Source: Methylopumilus sp947499625
GTDB lineage: Bacteria > Pseudomonadota > Gammaproteobacteria > Burkholderiales > Methylophilaceae
Reading direction: 5' to 3'
NCBI GenBank assembly: GCA_965234475.1
Contig: OZ248397.1
Span: 868,001 to 932,000, forward strand
DNA: 64,000 bases
Both the position numbers and the translations under genes were made by a program. Below the pieces are notes generated by a model, which saw only the letters and a list, made by a program, of their open reading frames with translations, did not search any database and had not been told where the DNA came from. Shown piece after piece: positions 48,793 through 56,782 of this stretch. The stretch's first letter is position 1; each line of letters starts with the position of its first letter.

Positions 48793-49536
48793 ATGGTCGC
48801 TACTTCAGAAGCGTTCGATCGCATACGCATCATACTCTGTCAAACGAGTCACCCCGGAAATATTGGTGCTTCAGCGCGTGCGATGAAGACGATGGGCATT
48901 CACACGCTTTATTTAGTCAGCCCTAAAAAATTTCCACACCCTGAAGCAACGGCGATGTCCTCAGGTGCTGATGACGTTTTAAAACATGCACACGTCGTTC
49001 ATGATTTAGAAGAGGCCCTAAAGGGTGTCAAGCTTGCTGTGGGATTATCTGCAAGGCGACGTGAGTTGACGCAACCTTATCTAGATGTGCGCGAAGTGGC
49101 CCACGAAATGATACGTGTCGCAGATCATTCAGATGTCGCTTTTGTCTTTGGAACTGAAATGAGTGGGCTCTCTAATCTTGAGATACACCAATGCCAAGTG
49201 TTAAGTTTTATTGATGCAAACCCTCACTACTCATCCCTTAATTTAGCCCAAGCTGTTCAGGTGGTATGTCATGAATTAAGACAGGCGAGCATTTCAACAA
49301 ACCCACCCAAACTTTACACCAAAGACTTAAACCTTTTAGCAGGTCACGATAGCTTAATGGGATTCTTATCGCACTTAGAAGTTGTGCTGGAAAAAATCGA
49401 ATTCTTAGATAAGGTGCAAGGTGACCGCTTGATGCAGCGGCTGCATATTCTTTTTGCGAGATCTCAACTTGAAGTGGATGAGATTAATATATTGCGCGGC
49501 ATCTTAACGCAGATTCAAAAAAAATTAAAAACTTGA
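48793..49536 (+). CDS. trmJ: tRNA (cytidine/uridine-2'-O-)-methyltransferase TrmJ
   Basis: 247 aa SPOUT-class methyltransferase. PGNIGASARAMKTMG (near 21-35) and FGTEMSGLSNLEI with SLNLAQAVQVVCHE (about 117-157) form the knotted SAM site. The C-terminal extension is the TrmJ helical tail. It methylates the ribose at position 32 of several tRNAs. The ATG is preceded by AAGGAA. It is followed by cysE and the isc operon on the same strand; trmJ-iscR linkage is common in proteobacteria. Confidence 0.95.
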   Translation: MVATSEAFDRIRIILCQTSHPGNIGASARAMKTMGIHTLYLVSPKKFPHPEATAMSSGADDVLKHAHVVHDLEEALKGVKLAVGLSARRRELTQPYLDVREVAHEMIRVADHSDVAFVFGTEMSGLSNLEIHQCQVLSFIDANPHYSSLNLAQAVQVVCHELRQASISTNPPKLYTKDLNLLAGHDSLMGFLSHLEVVLEKIEFLDKVQGDRLMQRLHILFARSQLEVDEINILRGILTQIQKKLKT

Positions 49537-49598
49537 AGACGGTTTGTATTAACCTAGTAATTTAGTCAGGTTAATCATTTCATGCGATAATTACGTCT

Positions 49599-50345
49599 AT
49601 GTTTAAAAAAATTAGAGAAGAGATCGCGATTGTTTTTGAGCGTGACCCCGCTGCAAGGTCGATACTTGAGGTCTTAACGACCTACCCTGGCGTTCATGCA
49701 TTACTTATTCATCGGCTGGCACATGCTTTCTGGCGATTCAAACTTTACTGGCTAGGCCGCTTAATTTCACATATCGGACGTTGGTTTACCGGGATTGAAA
49801 TTCACCCAGGAGCGACCATTGGTCATCGTGTTTTTATTGATCACGGCATGGGGGTTGTGATTGGTGAAACCGCGATTATCGAAGATGATTGCACGCTTTA
49901 TCATGGGGTGACATTGGGTGGCACTTCTTGGAATAAGGGAAAGCGTCATCCGACTGTAAAACAAGGTGTTGTGATAGGAGCGGGTGCTAAAATCTTAGGC
50001 CCTATTACGATTGGCCGCGGAGCCAAAATCGGATCGAATGCAGTCGTGGTAAAAGATGTGCCAGCAAAAGCCACAGCTGTTGGAATTCCAGCGCGTATTG
50101 TCGAAGAAAAAGAACAAACCAAACAAAAAAGTGCAGTGCAACTTCCAGCCTTTAACGCTTATGCGGTGGGCCGAGATGAGACTGACCCTATGTACAAAAA
50201 TCTTGATCAATTGATGTTAGCCATCAAAAAACAAAATCAAACCATTGAGCGTTTAGAGGAGCAAATCAAATCCTTGAAACCTCGTGCCAACGAGGATCTT
50301 AAACTCGCCAAAGCCTTCTCGCACAAGAAAAAGGCACCCAAATAA
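49599..50345 (+). CDS. cysE: Serine O-acetyltransferase
   Basis: 248 aa. The N-terminal helical domain (about 1-65) is shorter than in E. coli CysE. It is followed by the left-handed beta-helix with hexapeptide repeats (IEIHPGATIGHRVFIDHGMGVVIGE) and the catalytic histidines. A C-terminal helix (LDQLMLAIKKQNQTIERLEEQIKSL) looks like a short coiled coil. It makes O-acetylserine for cysteine synthesis. Its position just before iscR links cysteine supply with Fe-S assembly, and its stop codon touches the IscR operator. Confidence 0.95.
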   Translation: MFKKIREEIAIVFERDPAARSILEVLTTYPGVHALLIHRLAHAFWRFKLYWLGRLISHIGRWFTGIEIHPGATIGHRVFIDHGMGVVIGETAIIEDDCTLYHGVTLGGTSWNKGKRHPTVKQGVVIGAGAKILGPITIGRGAKIGSNAVVVKDVPAKATAVGIPARIVEEKEQTKQKSAVQLPAFNAYAVGRDETDPMYKNLDQLMLAIKKQNQTIERLEEQIKSLKPRANEDLKLAKAFSHKKKAPK

Positions 50346-50377
50346 TACTTGACTAAAATAATAGGCTATTCTATAGT
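50345..50377 (+). promoter_or_regulatory. isc promoter with overlapping IscR type-1 operator
   Basis: TTGACT (50349-50354) and TATAGT (50372-50377) are 17 nt apart. The 25 bases at 50345-50369 match the IscR type-1 consensus (ATASYYGACTRWWWYAGTCRRSTAT) at 23 positions by my count. The operator covers the -35 and spacer, so [2Fe-2S]-IscR would block the polymerase. Confidence 0.88.
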
Positions 50378-50432
50378 CTAGGCTTCAGAAACTGAATATT
50401 TCTTATGAGTCTTAAAGATAAAGGTTCTTATT

Positions 50433-50915
50433 ATGCGTCTTACCACTAAAGGTCGTTTTGCAGTGACTGCTATTTTAGATCTCGCACTCAACGAGACAGA
50501 AAAGCCTGTGACCTTAGCCGATATCAGTGATCGACAATCGATCTCTTTATCCTACCTCGAACAACTCTTTAGCCGTATGCGTCGTGAAGGCATTGTAAAA
50601 AGTATTCGTGGGCCAGGTGGTGGATATCACTTAGCTAAAACACATCAAGAGATTACTGTGAAAGATATCATTACGGCGGTTGATGAAGAAATTGATGCGA
50701 CCCAGTGCTCTGGCAAAGAAAATTGTCACGATGGTGGTCGCTGTATTACCCATGATCTTTGGGTGTCCATCAATCATAAAATCTTAGATTATCTTGAAAG
50801 TCTAACCTTAGCTCACTTAGTTGAGGCGCAATCTAAAGATAGCAAAAACCGTGAGAGTGCAATTTTTTTCTTAAACGATAAACTCAGTCAAGGAAATTTG
50901 GCGAAAGCGGTTTAA
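50433..50915 (+). CDS. iscR: Fe-S cluster regulator IscR
   Basis: 160 aa Rrf2-family regulator. The winged helix MRLTTKGRFAVTAILDLAL...ISLSYLEQLFSRMRREGIVKSIRGPGGGYHLAK is followed by the three cluster cysteines in CSGKENCHDGGRC (about 92-104). The cluster-bound form represses the isc operon. The operator at 50345-50369 shows autoregulation. An 88-nt leader region precedes the ATG. Confidence 0.97.
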   Translation: MRLTTKGRFAVTAILDLALNETEKPVTLADISDRQSISLSYLEQLFSRMRREGIVKSIRGPGGGYHLAKTHQEITVKDIITAVDEEIDATQCSGKENCHDGGRCITHDLWVSINHKILDYLESLTLAHLVEAQSKDSKNRESAIFFLNDKLSQGNLAKAV

Positions 50916-50923
50916 TAAACATC

Positions 50924-52069
50924 ATGCAAAAAAATTATTTCGACCATAACGCGACGACAGCCTTAGACAAAAAAGTCTTAGGCGTCATGATGCCTTATAT
51001 TGAGATGCAACAAGGCAATCCTACAAGTCAGCATAGTTTTGGTAGACATGCTAGAACCGCGATTGAAGAAGCGCGCGAACAAGTAGCACTTGCCATTCAT
51101 GCGCACCCATCTGAAGTGATCTTCACATCAGGGGGTACAGAAGCTAACAACATGATCGTGCATGGCGCTGCTATCAAGCAGAGAGAAAGTACATTGGTCA
51201 GAAGTAATATTGAACACCCATGTGTCGCACGCCCAATGGAAGCTTTGAAGCATCAGGGCTGGAAGCAGGCATTATTAAATGTCAGTCAAGATGGTGTGGT
51301 GACAAAAGAAGCTTACAAGAATATCTCGGCTGAGAATGTCAGTCTTGTATCAGTCATGTTAGCGAATAATGAGACAGGTGCTATTCAAGACATGGCGCTC
51401 CTACATGATTTCGCAAAAGAAAAAAAAGCACTCTCGCATACAGACGCAGTGCAAGCGTTTGGAAAAGTTGATGTACGCTTTGATGAGCTTCACATCGATG
51501 CCATGACGCTCTCGAGTCATAAGATATATGGTCCACAAGGTGTAGGTGCATTAATCTTAAATAAACGTAGCGATATCGAGCCCTTGATTTACGGTGGCGG
51601 GCAGGAAAAGAATTTAAGGAGTGGCACTGAAAATATTGCAGCGATTGTAGGTTTTGGTAAAGCATGTGAACTCATTTCAGAATCTATGAAGACAACTTCA
51701 ACGCATACACATGAACTTCAAAAAATACTTGAAGTCCATTTAAAAGATTTAGGTGCTGTAATTTTTTCTGAAAAAGTTGCACGTTTAAATAACACGACTT
51801 TCTTTGCATTTAAAGATATTGAAGGATCAACATTACTCACTGCTTTGGATAAAAAAGGCTTCGCCATTGCAAGTGGCTCTGCATGTTCAAGTGTGAATAA
51901 AGAACCGAGTCATGTGTTGCTTGCGATGGGTATTGATGAAGATTTAGCGCGCGGTGCATTGCGCATTAGTTTTGGACAAAGAAATTCAGTGACTGAAGTC
52001 AAAGACTTTATAGAAGCATTAAAAAAAGAATTGCAAACCTTAAAACAACTTACAGCGATCGCGGCATAA
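50924..52069 (+). CDS. Cysteine desulfurase (NifS/IscS paralogue)
   Basis: 381 aa class V aminotransferase fold. It starts QKNYFDHNATT, has HTDAVQAFGKV near 167, the pyridoxal-phosphate lysine in LSSHKIYGPQGVG near 196, and the sulfur-accepting cysteine in ASGSACSSVNKEPSH near 320. It precedes iscS by 3 nt. It is clearly different from its neighbour, so this is an old paralogue rather than a recent duplication. It may supply sulfur to another acceptor, or back up IscS. Confidence 0.9.
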   Translation: MQKNYFDHNATTALDKKVLGVMMPYIEMQQGNPTSQHSFGRHARTAIEEAREQVALAIHAHPSEVIFTSGGTEANNMIVHGAAIKQRESTLVRSNIEHPCVARPMEALKHQGWKQALLNVSQDGVVTKEAYKNISAENVSLVSVMLANNETGAIQDMALLHDFAKEKKALSHTDAVQAFGKVDVRFDELHIDAMTLSSHKIYGPQGVGALILNKRSDIEPLIYGGGQEKNLRSGTENIAAIVGFGKACELISESMKTTSTHTHELQKILEVHLKDLGAVIFSEKVARLNNTTFFAFKDIEGSTLLTALDKKGFAIASGSACSSVNKEPSHVLLAMGIDEDLARGALRISFGQRNSVTEVKDFIEALKKELQTLKQLTAIAA

Positions 52070-52072
52070 CAT

Positions 52073-53296
52073 ATGATAAAAGACAAAGCACGTAAACCGA
52101 TTTATCTAGATTACTCATCAACGACACCAATAGACGCTCGTGTGGCTGAAAAAATGATTCCATTCATTACAGAACATTTTGGTAATCCCGCGTCTCGAAG
52201 CCATAGCTTCGGCTGGACTGCAGAAGAGGCTGTGGAAGAAGCGCGCGATGAAGTCGCTAAACTCGTCAATGCGGATCCCAGGGAAATTGTATGGACCTCG
52301 GGTGCCACTGAATCGAATAACTTGGCTATCAAAGGTGCGAGCCATTTTTATAGTACTAAGGGTAAACATATTTTAACCGTCGCCACTGAACATAAGTGTG
52401 TGATCGATTCATTCCGTGAACTTGAACGTGAAGGATATACAGCGACCTATTTAGAACCAGAGCCGAATGGCTTGGTCGATTTAGAAAAATTTAAAAAAGC
52501 GATCCGTCCTGATACGGTGCTAGCCTCTGTCATGTTTGTAAATAACGAGATTGGTGTCATTCAAGATATTGAAGCGCTTGGCAATATCTGCCGCGAACAG
52601 AAAGTGATCTTTCATGTAGACGCAGCTCAAGCTACGGGTAAAGTGGATATCGACTTAGAAAAACTGCCTGTCGATCTTATGAGTTTTTCTGCACACAAAA
52701 CTTACGGGCCTAAAGGCATTGGCGCACTCTACGTGAGACGTAAACCACGTATTCGTATTGAGGCACAAATGCATGGGGGTGGTCATGAGCGCGGTATGCG
52801 TTCAGGCACGTTAGCTACCCATCAAATTGTAGGCATGGGTGAAGCTTTTAGAATTGCGCGCATTGAAATGCAATTAGAAAATGAACGTATCAGAAAATTA
52901 CGCGATAAATTATTACATGGCCTTCAAGATATGGAAGAAGTCTATGTGAATGGGGACTTGAAACACCGCATTGCACATAACCTTAATATCAGCTTCAACT
53001 ATGTGGAAGGTGAGTCGCTCATTATGGCGGTCAAAGATATTGCAGTTTCCAGCGGATCTGCTTGTACATCAGCAAGCTTAGAACCGAGTTATGTGTTGCG
53101 TGCTTTAGGGCGCTCAGATGAGTTAGCGCATAGCTCCATTCGTTTCTCCATTGGACGATTTACGACAGAAGCTGATGTGGATTTTACGATCCAATTACTT
53201 AAAGAAAAGATTTATAAATTAAGAGAACTCTCACCATTGTGGGATATGTTTAAAGACGGTATTGATATTAGTAAAGTTGAGTGGGCTGCCCACTAA
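52073..53296 (+). CDS. iscS: Cysteine desulfurase IscS
   Basis: 407 aa, the length of IscS. PIYLDYSSTTPIDARV at the N-terminus, HVDAAQATGKV near 182, the pyridoxal-phosphate lysine in SFSAHKTYGPKGIG near 208, and the active-site cysteine in SGSACTSASLEPSYVLRALG near 330 are diagnostic. The C-terminal SPLWDMFKDGIDISKVEW is the IscU-binding tail of IscS. It delivers sulfur to IscU and to tRNA thiolation. Confidence 0.97.
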   Translation: MIKDKARKPIYLDYSSTTPIDARVAEKMIPFITEHFGNPASRSHSFGWTAEEAVEEARDEVAKLVNADPREIVWTSGATESNNLAIKGASHFYSTKGKHILTVATEHKCVIDSFRELEREGYTATYLEPEPNGLVDLEKFKKAIRPDTVLASVMFVNNEIGVIQDIEALGNICREQKVIFHVDAAQATGKVDIDLEKLPVDLMSFSAHKTYGPKGIGALYVRRKPRIRIEAQMHGGGHERGMRSGTLATHQIVGMGEAFRIARIEMQLENERIRKLRDKLLHGLQDMEEVYVNGDLKHRIAHNLNISFNYVEGESLIMAVKDIAVSSGSACTSASLEPSYVLRALGRSDELAHSSIRFSIGRFTTEADVDFTIQLLKEKIYKLRELSPLWDMFKDGIDISKVEWAAH

Positions 53297-53316
53297 AATT
53301 TTAAAAAAGGAAATAT

Positions 53317-53706
53317 ATGGCTTACAGCGATAAAGTATTAGACCACTACGAAAACCCAAGAAATGTGGGCACACTTGATAAAGACGACCCGCATGTAGGA
53401 ACTGGCATGGTCGGTGCACCTGCTTGTGGCGACGTCATGAAATTACAAATTAAAGTAAGTGATGATGGTGTCATTGAAGATGCAAAATTTAAAACTTATG
53501 GTTGCGGATCTGCGATTGCTTCGAGTTCACTTGTTACCGAGTGGCTCAAAGGTAAAACATTAGATCAAGCCTCTGAAATTAAAAACTCAGCGATTGCCGA
53601 AGAGTTAGCATTGCCGCCTGTTAAAATCCACTGCTCAGTTTTAGCAGAAGATGCAATTAAATCTGCGATTGCTGACTTAAAGAGTAAACAAGGTAAATTA
53701 AATTAA
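53317..53706 (+). CDS. iscU: Fe-S cluster scaffold IscU
   Basis: 129 aa. It has the three ligand cysteines in GAPACGDVM (about 37), YGCGSAIASSS (about 63) and HCSVLAEDA (about 106). The HscA-recognition motif LPPVK precedes the last cysteine. It assembles [2Fe-2S] and [4Fe-4S] clusters. An AAAAGGAAATAT ribosome binding site precedes the ATG, and iscA follows after 1 nt. Confidence 0.98.
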   Translation: MAYSDKVLDHYENPRNVGTLDKDDPHVGTGMVGAPACGDVMKLQIKVSDDGVIEDAKFKTYGCGSAIASSSLVTEWLKGKTLDQASEIKNSAIAEELALPPVKIHCSVLAEDAIKSAIADLKSKQGKLN

Positions 53707-53707
53707 G

Positions 53708-54031
53708 ATGGCAATTTCGATAACACATAAAGCTGCGGAGCGCGTTGAAAAGTATCTCAAGAATCGAGGCAAAGGCTTAGGACTTCGACTTGGGGTTAAG
53801 ACAACTGGCTGCTCGGGTATGGCATATACACTAGAGTTTGTTGATGAAGCTTTGCCTGAAGATCAAATCTTTGATTGTCATGGCATAAAGATCATGATAG
53901 ATCCAAAAAGTTTGGTCTATATTGATGGGACGGAACTTGATTTCGAAAAAGAAGGCTTAAATGAAGGCTTTAAATTTAACAACCCTAACGTCAAAGCAGA
54001 ATGCGGTTGTGGTGAAAGCTTTACAGTGTGA
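53708..54031 (+). CDS. iscA: Iron-sulfur cluster assembly protein IscA
   Basis: 107 aa A-type carrier. The three conserved cysteines are in KTTGCSGMAY (about 35) and ECGCGESF (about 99 and 101). It passes clusters or iron to target apoproteins. Its stop overlaps the start of hscB by 4 nt. Confidence 0.97.
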   Translation: MAISITHKAAERVEKYLKNRGKGLGLRLGVKTTGCSGMAYTLEFVDEALPEDQIFDCHGIKIMIDPKSLVYIDGTELDFEKEGLNEGFKFNNPNVKAECGCGESFTV

Positions 54032-54540
54032 GCTTAAATTTTTTTACGCTCCTCCAACTTCCGGAAACATTTGTTATTGATTTAGAAAAGCTTGATCAGC
54101 ATTACCAAAGTATCCAAAAAGAAATTCATCCTGACCGTTTTGCATCCCTTGCTGATGAAGAAAAAAAAGCTTCTATCAAAAAAACCGCAGAAGTGAATGA
54201 TGCTTATCAGACTTTAAAATCTCCGATTCGACGTGCTGAATATTTACTTCACTTACATGACATAAATATTCATGATGAGAAATATACGGCGGTACCTCAA
54301 GATTTCTTAATGCAACAGATGGAATGGCGTGAAGAGCTCGAAACACATAAACAAAATAAAGAAGCGCTTGAAAAGTTAGCGAGTGACATTCAAAAAAATA
54401 AAAGTGAAATGCTGAGTCAGCTTCCAGGACACTTTGAAAGTAAAAATAATCTTAACAGTGCTATTAAAGTGACGCGTGAACTTAATTTTATTGAAAAGAT
54501 TGAACAGCATATCAATGATGCTTTAATCGAAATTATTTAA
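54028..54540 (+). CDS. hscB: Fe-S cluster co-chaperone HscB
   Basis: 170 aa. The J-domain (about 1-75) contains EIHPDRFAS, with the HPD motif that stimulates HscA. The C-terminal three-helix domain (about 90-170) binds IscU. It starts with GTG at 54028, overlapping iscA. The LPETFVIDLEKLDQHYQSIQ segment is typical of HscB. Confidence 0.94.
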   Translation: MSLNFFTLLQLPETFVIDLEKLDQHYQSIQKEIHPDRFASLADEEKKASIKKTAEVNDAYQTLKSPIRRAEYLLHLHDINIHDEKYTAVPQDFLMQQMEWREELETHKQNKEALEKLASDIQKNKSEMLSQLPGHFESKNNLNSAIKVTRELNFIEKIEQHINDALIEII

Positions 54541-54543
54541 AAC

Positions 54544-56409
54544 ATGGCGCTCCTTCAAATCGCAGAGCCTGGTCAAAGCACTCTACCTCATCAACACAAA
54601 CTCGCAGTAGGTATTGATTTGGGTACAACAAATTCACTCGTGGCAACAGTTCAAAGTGGGCTACCTACAATCTTAAAAGATATGGATGAGCATAAGCTCA
54701 TTCCCTCGATTGTCTATTACGGTGAAAAAGAAACTAAAGTCGGTCAGGAAGCATTACCTTATTTGTCCACTGATGCTAAAAATACGATTGTGTCAGTGAA
54801 GCGCTTTATGGGTCACGCACTTTCTGATATTCAATACCGAGAATCACTTCCTTATGAATTTAATGGGGCGAGTGCTGATATTCAAATTAAAACTAGCCAG
54901 GGATATAAACATCCTATTGAAATTTCATCTGATATTTTAAAAAAATTAAAAGATACGGCTGAAGTTTCTTTATGTGGCGAAATTACAGGCGCGGTCATTA
55001 CGGTCCCCGCTTATTTTGATGATGCTCAGCGGCAAGCCACAAAAGATGCTGCAAAATTAGCAGGACTCAATGTATTAAGACTCATTAATGAACCGACAGC
55101 AGCTGCAGTTGCATACGGCCTCGATCAAAAAAAAGAAGGCACTTTCGTTATTTATGATTTAGGGGGTGGAACATTTGATGTTTCTATATTAAAACTTCAT
55201 AAGGGTGTTTTTGAAGTCCTAGCTACGAATGGTCATCCTCATTTAGGTGGTGATGATTTTGATCAAGCGATAGCCGAGATGATAAGGCAAGAGAATCAAC
55301 TCGATCAGCTTTCACATGAAGATAAGCGCTCTTTAATCACCCATGCTAAAATATTAAAAGAAATGCTCACGGAAAGTTCCTCTGCCACAACAATCATAAA
55401 GTTTTCAAGCGGCAAGGAAGTTACATTCTCACTAGATCAAGATACTTTCTTTAAAGCCACACATGATCTCGTACAAAAAACAATTCAGCCTATCCGTCGC
55501 GCTTTAAGTGACGCTAAACTATCCATAGATTCGATTGATGGCGTTGTGATGGTCGGAGGGGCTACACGCATGCCTCATGTACAATCTGAAATTAAAACAT
55601 TCTTTAGGAAAGAGTTGCTTAATGACCTCAACCCAGATGAAGTAGTAGCTCTTGGGGCTGCAAGACAAGCGCACACATTAGCTGGTAATAAATCGGATCA
55701 AGATTTACTGCTTCTTGATGTGACCCCCTTATCTTTAGGAATTGAAACTATGGGTGGTTTAGTTGAAAAGATTATTCATCGAAATTCCACCATACCGATT
55801 GCTAAAGCACAGGAATTTACGACATATAAAGATGGACAGACAGCAATGTCGATTCACGTATTACAAGGTGAGCGTGAGCGTGTATCTGATTGCAGATCGC
55901 TTGCTAACTTTACCTTAACTGGTATTCCGCCTATGGTTGCGGGTGCTGCAAAAATTCGTGTAACTTTTCAGATTGATGCAGATGGATTACTCTCGGTATC
56001 AGCCTCTGAGTTATCTACAAACAAAGAAACAACCATGACTGTCAAGCCGTCATACGGCTTATCTGAAGAGCAAATTACAAGCATGCTAAAACAATCATTT
56101 GAAAAGGCTAGTGAAGATAAAGAAATTCGCGCACTCGGTGAGGCTAAAATTGAAGGGGAACAAATTATCACCGCTGTTCAAAATGCATTAGATAAAAGTG
56201 GCAGTCAATTATTATCAGATGATGAAATCAAGAAAATTGAATCTGCAATGCTTTTACTTTCATCTTCACTTCAACTCAACGATCCTGATTTAATAATCAG
56301 CCATACAAAGAATTTAAATACCCTCACTGAATCTTTCGCGGCAATGCTTATGAATGAATCAGTGGATAAAGCTCTTAAAGGTCAGTCAATAGATAAGGTA
56401 AACTTGTAA
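54544..56409 (+). CDS. hscA: Fe-S cluster assembly chaperone HscA (Hsp70 family)
   Basis: 621 aa. The ATPase domain shows VGIDLGTTNSLVATV (near 22), LINEPTAAAVAYGLD (near 181) and YDLGGGTFDVSILKL (near 205). The substrate-binding domain follows from about 390 (LLDVTPLSLGIETMGG). It binds the LPPVK loop of IscU and drives cluster transfer with HscB. It is 3 nt from hscB and 1 nt from fdx. Confidence 0.97.
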   Translation: MALLQIAEPGQSTLPHQHKLAVGIDLGTTNSLVATVQSGLPTILKDMDEHKLIPSIVYYGEKETKVGQEALPYLSTDAKNTIVSVKRFMGHALSDIQYRESLPYEFNGASADIQIKTSQGYKHPIEISSDILKKLKDTAEVSLCGEITGAVITVPAYFDDAQRQATKDAAKLAGLNVLRLINEPTAAAVAYGLDQKKEGTFVIYDLGGGTFDVSILKLHKGVFEVLATNGHPHLGGDDFDQAIAEMIRQENQLDQLSHEDKRSLITHAKILKEMLTESSSATTIIKFSSGKEVTFSLDQDTFFKATHDLVQKTIQPIRRALSDAKLSIDSIDGVVMVGGATRMPHVQSEIKTFFRKELLNDLNPDEVVALGAARQAHTLAGNKSDQDLLLLDVTPLSLGIETMGGLVEKIIHRNSTIPIAKAQEFTTYKDGQTAMSIHVLQGERERVSDCRSLANFTLTGIPPMVAGAAKIRVTFQIDADGLLSVSASELSTNKETTMTVKPSYGLSEEQITSMLKQSFEKASEDKEIRALGEAKIEGEQIITAVQNALDKSGSQLLSDDEIKKIESAMLLLSSSLQLNDPDLIISHTKNLNTLTESFAAMLMNESVDKALKGQSIDKVNL

Positions 56410-56410
56410 T

Positions 56411-56746
56411 ATGCCAAAAATTATTATTTTGCCTCATTTTGAAATTTGCCCTAACGGTGAAGTGATTGACGCTAAACCAGGACTTTCTATTTGTGAGAAT
56501 TTACTGCAAAACCACATTGACATAGAGCATGCCTGTGATCAAGTGTGTGCTTGTACGACTTGCCACGTGATTGTGCGCGAGGGATTTGATACATTAAATC
56601 AAGCGGATGATTTAGAAGAAGATCTTCTTGATAAAGCATGGGGATTAGAACCTAAATCGAGGCTTTCCTGTCAGGCGATTGTTGATCAGCATGACCTTAC
56701 GATTGAAATTCCTCGTTACACTATCAATATGGCAAAAGAAGGCTAG
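56411..56746 (+). CDS. fdx: ISC-type [2Fe-2S] ferredoxin
   Basis: 111 aa. The four ligand cysteines are in ACDQVCACTTCHVIV (about 39, 45 and 48) and RLSCQAIV (about 85), the vertebrate-type pattern CX5CX2CXnC. It supplies electrons for cluster assembly on IscU. It is the last gene of the isc operon; no iscX follows. A 6-bp hairpin lies just downstream but has no U-run. Confidence 0.96.
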   Translation: MPKIIILPHFEICPNGEVIDAKPGLSICENLLQNHIDIEHACDQVCACTTCHVIVREGFDTLNQADDLEEDLLDKAWGLEPKSRLSCQAIVDQHDLTIEIPRYTINMAKEG

Positions 56747-56782
56747 GCTTTAAGTTTTCTTTTTGCAGGCTGTGCTGCAACG

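Noticed and set aside
56764..56781. TTGCAG/CTGCAA hairpin between fdx and ppk1 as a terminator
   Set aside because: The stem is only 6 bp and no T-run follows on either strand.
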